Part shown: piece by piece, positions 6,826 through 9,203 of the stretch
Layout: each line of letters opens with the position of its first letter
How positions within the stretch are numbered: position 1 is the first letter of the stretch
NCBI GenBank assembly: GCA_017626655.1
Contig: JAGAIH010000446.1
Span: 1 to 9,203, forward strand
Source of the DNA: Clostridia bacterium
Lineage (GTDB): Bacteria > Bacillota_A > Clostridia > Oscillospirales > CAG-272
Direction: 5' to 3'
DNA: 9,203 bases
The notes under the pieces: model-generated
Told to the model about the DNA's origin: nothing
Databases searched by the model: none
Seen by the model: only the letters and a program-made list of their open reading frames with translations
Translations under genes and position numbers: made by a program

Positions 6826-9203
6826 ATGATGAAAAATATGAGAATGAAACGCCTGCTGGCTCTGGCCCTGTGCGCCGTGATGGTGGCCGCCGTATTCGCT
6901 GCCATCGTCCCCGTCAGCGCCGCCTCCGAGGTCAGCATCCAGAACGGTACGGGCAACCGCGAGCCCATCCGCGTGGGTAAGACCTACTCCTACCGCGCCA
7001 TGGTAAACGGCGAGTTCACGGCCTTCGGCTTCTGTATGCCTACGTGGACCAAGCCCGATTCCTACGCCACCCTCTACCTCTACAAGTGGCAGGGAAATTA
7101 CGACAAGACCGTGAATTCCACTCCCATCGCCTCCAAGGTATTCAAGCCTCTGACCGACGGCCAGTACCACTGGGTGGAGTTCGATCCCCAGCCCGCGGGC
7201 GAGTACCTGTTCCACATCGCCGACGGCGGCGCCGACGTGGGTGTCTGGACCAATTCAAGCCCCACCGACTCCAAGGGATTTTTGTACATCAACGGCGTGG
7301 AGCAGAGAGGAGAACCCGATTTGAAGATCCGCTTTACAGACGCCCCCGCCGAGCCCTTCGGGAATTGCGAGGCCTCGGGGGATATCCGCAGTATCCAGTA
7401 CCCCTACAAGAGCCAGTCGGGTGAGGCCGTGTTCAATATGAACTCCGCCTTCGGTATCCGCGCCAACGTCACCTCCTCCTTCGTGGGTGTGCAGTTCAAG
7501 ATGGCTACCTACATGGCCACCGATATCGAGATCGACATGAACGTCTACGCCTGGAAGGGTACCTATGAAAAGACCGTAGCCGAGGCCCCGATGGGCGCGG
7601 GTCACATTACCTTGGTGGACAACGCCATGCAGGGCGTCATGTTCGACGAGCTTCCCGCAGGCGATTACCTCTTCCTCGCCGAGAACTTCACCAAGGCCCC
7701 CGCCATGTACGTCTACGGCTCCGTGGAGAGCTTCAAGGGCTACGTCTACCGCGACGGCTTCCCCGTGGAGAACAATATCCAGTACCCCGTCATGCAGATC
7801 GTATTCAATGAAGAGAAGGAGGATTACTTCATGCAATGCTCCAAGCCCGAGGATACCGTCACGGGCGATCACATAGCGCCCCCCGCCTACGTCATTCCCT
7901 CTGACAGCCTCATCTATACCCACCCCGTCATGCCCGATACCTGGGTCTTCACCGATGGCCTGGGCCGCGTGTCCCTGACCAACGCCGACGTGGGCGACCT
8001 CAAGGCCGACAAGACCCTGGCCATGTTCTACTGGACCTGGCACATCGACGGCTTTACCACCCACGTTCCCGTCAACGTCCAGCAGTACTCCGAAAAGTAT
8101 CCCGAGGCCATGCGGGACTGGGATAACCCCGTCTGGAACAACACCCACTCCTACTGGTGGAACGAGTCCATCTACGGCTTCTACCGCGGGGACGATAAGT
8201 GGGTCCTGCGTAAGCAGGCCGAGCTTCTGGCCAATGCGGGCGTGGACGTCATCTTCACCGATAACACCAACGCCGAGATGACCTGGCGTAACGCCTATAC
8301 CCCCCTCATGGAGGAGTGGACCGACGCCATGAACGATGGCCTCAAGGCCCCCAAGGTCTCCTTCATGCTCCCCTTCTGGGACAAGAACTACACCAATACC
8401 CAGGTCCAGTCCCTCTACCTGGACGTCTTCCGCGCGGGCAAGTTCCAGAATCTCTGGTTCTACTGGGACGATAAGCCCATGCTCATGGCCATCAAGGAGT
8501 CCTTCAAGCCCACCGCCTCCCCCATCGAGAAGGAGATCGCCAATTTCTTCACCTTCCGCGCGGGTCAGCCCGGCTACGTGGTGGATAAGACCAACAACCT
8601 GAACTGGGGTTGGCTGTCCATGTATCCCCAGGCCCTCTACTACAAGAGCAACGCCGACCGCAAGAACGGCGTGGTGGAGCAGATGACCGTGGGCATCGCC
8701 ATGAACCACGACTACGAGAACAAGGCCCTGGCCGCCATGAGCGGTAACAACATCGCAGGCCGCTCCTACACCTCCGAGTACAAGGATCGCTACGTCAAGG
8801 AGGGCGCCGAGGCCTCCAAGTGGGGCTACAACTTCGCCGAGCAGTGGGGCTATGCTCTTGAGGTTGACCCCAAGGTCATCTTCGTCACGGGCTGGAATGA
8901 GTTCCGCGTGGGCCGCTACGAGGTGTGGCCCGAGTCGGGTCCCGCCGCCGTGGAGAACGCCTTCCCCGACCAGTACAACGACGAGTACTCCCGCGACATC
9001 GAGCCCACCAAGGGCGCGCTCCAGGATCACTACTACTACCAGCTGGTCAACTTCGTCCGTCAGTTCAAGGGCGCAAGACCCATCCCCACTCCCTCCGCCC
9101 AGAAGACCATCGACCTGAACGCGGGCTACGACCAGTGGAAGGACGTGGAGCCCTACTACGGCGCCTACATCGGCAACACCGAGGACCGCGACGCCCCCGG
9201 CTA
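6826..9203 (+). CDS. Secreted GH71/GH99/WbsX-like protein, copy C (3' partial)
   Basis: The frame is open from the ATG at 6826, six bases after AGGAG (6815-6819), to the window end: 792 residues, no stop. ATGs at 6829 and 6838 are possible alternatives. Residues 1-32 are a signal peptide (MRMKRLLALAL, cut after VSA). Two beta-rich N-terminal domains follow, homologous to those of B (YLYKWQGNY and AYAWKGTY, each with a later PAG-E/D-YLF). The barrel-like domain ends near residue 749 and has AMFYWTWH, GVDVIFTDNTNA, LWFYWDDKPMLM and EYSRDIEPTKG. Where A and B have WNEW, this copy has WNEF (690-693): the Glu is kept but the last Trp is Phe, followed by RVGRYEVW. A CBM9-like domain begins at about 761 and is cut by the window edge, so linker and tail cannot be judged. 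Likely an exported glycan-active or glycan-binding paralog of B with altered specificity. Confidence 0.87.
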   Translation, partial: MMKNMRMKRLLALALCAVMVAAVFAAIVPVSAASEVSIQNGTGNREPIRVGKTYSYRAMVNGEFTAFGFCMPTWTKPDSYATLYLYKWQGNYDKTVNSTPIASKVFKPLTDGQYHWVEFDPQPAGEYLFHIADGGADVGVWTNSSPTDSKGFLYINGVEQRGEPDLKIRFTDAPAEPFGNCEASGDIRSIQYPYKSQSGEAVFNMNSAFGIRANVTSSFVGVQFKMATYMATDIEIDMNVYAWKGTYEKTVAEAPMGAGHITLVDNAMQGVMFDELPAGDYLFLAENFTKAPAMYVYGSVESFKGYVYRDGFPVENNIQYPVMQIVFNEEKEDYFMQCSKPEDTVTGDHIAPPAYVIPSDSLIYTHPVMPDTWVFTDGLGRVSLTNADVGDLKADKTLAMFYWTWHIDGFTTHVPVNVQQYSEKYPEAMRDWDNPVWNNTHSYWWNESIYGFYRGDDKWVLRKQAELLANAGVDVIFTDNTNAEMTWRNAYTPLMEEWTDAMNDGLKAPKVSFMLPFWDKNYTNTQVQSLYLDVFRAGKFQNLWFYWDDKPMLMAIKESFKPTASPIEKEIANFFTFRAGQPGYVVDKTNNLNWGWLSMYPQALYYKSNADRKNGVVEQMTVGIAMNHDYENKALAAMSGNNIAGRSYTSEYKDRYVKEGAEASKWGYNFAEQWGYALEVDPKVIFVTGWNEFRVGRYEVWPESGPAAVENAFPDQYNDEYSRDIEPTKGALQDHYYYQLVNFVRQFKGARPIPTPSAQKTIDLNAGYDQWKDVEPYYGAYIGNTEDRDAPG

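Noticed and set aside
7255..9030. Long open frame (591 codons) on the minus strand opposite gene C
   Set aside because: Same Gly/Val/Leu/His-rich composition as the one opposite B, with no recognisable motif; a codon-bias shadow of gene C.
1..9203. CRISPR array, tRNA, rRNA or transposase gene
   Set aside because: No regularly spaced repeats, no cloverleaf-like or rRNA-like segment and no transposase motif were seen on either strand.

Overview
The window most likely comes from a fairly high-GC member of the Clostridia (Firmicutes), possibly a gut Oscillospiraceae-like lineage. The evidence is near-consensus sigma-A promoters (TTGACA-17-TATAAT type), strong AGGAGG ribosome binding sites, Firmicutes-type signal peptides and C/G-rich codon choice. 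The lineage is inferred; there is no rRNA or other marker gene in the window.

The window is dominated by three large paralogous genes on the + strand for exported carbohydrate-active proteins. Gene A (2-1924) has lost its 5' end to the window edge. Gene B (3135-6239) is complete. Gene C (6826-9203) has lost its 3' end to the window edge. The complete copy is organised as signal peptide, two related beta-rich N-terminal domains, a GH71/GH99/WbsX-like barrel carrying a Trp-Asn-Glu-Trp motif, a CBM9-like beta-sandwich, a Pro/Thr/Glu linker, and a 31-residue C-terminal tail. That tail is Gly-Cys, a hydrophobic helix and KKSKED, with no LPXTG. Where a segment is visible in more than one copy, the order is the same.

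Between A and B are a strong hairpin terminator for A, a short repeat-rich MITE-like element (about 2002-2257, imperfect terminal inverted repeats with an inner perfect hairpin), and a divergently oriented calcineurin-like metallophosphoesterase gene (2265-2882, minus strand) with its own extended -10 promoter. Three bases after the stop of B lies a small single-pass membrane protein gene (6243-6677). Its ribosome binding site is embedded in the last codons of B, and the B-plus-small-gene unit ends at a GC-rich hairpin terminator (6694-6727). Gene C then has its own extended -10 promoter.

The likely theme is a locally expanded set of secreted, probably membrane-retained glycan-binding or glycan-cleaving proteins. 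The catalytic activity and substrate cannot be read from the sequence. The most unusual points are the Cys-containing C-terminal tail, the WNEW-to-WNEF change in gene C, and the small membrane protein coupled to B only.
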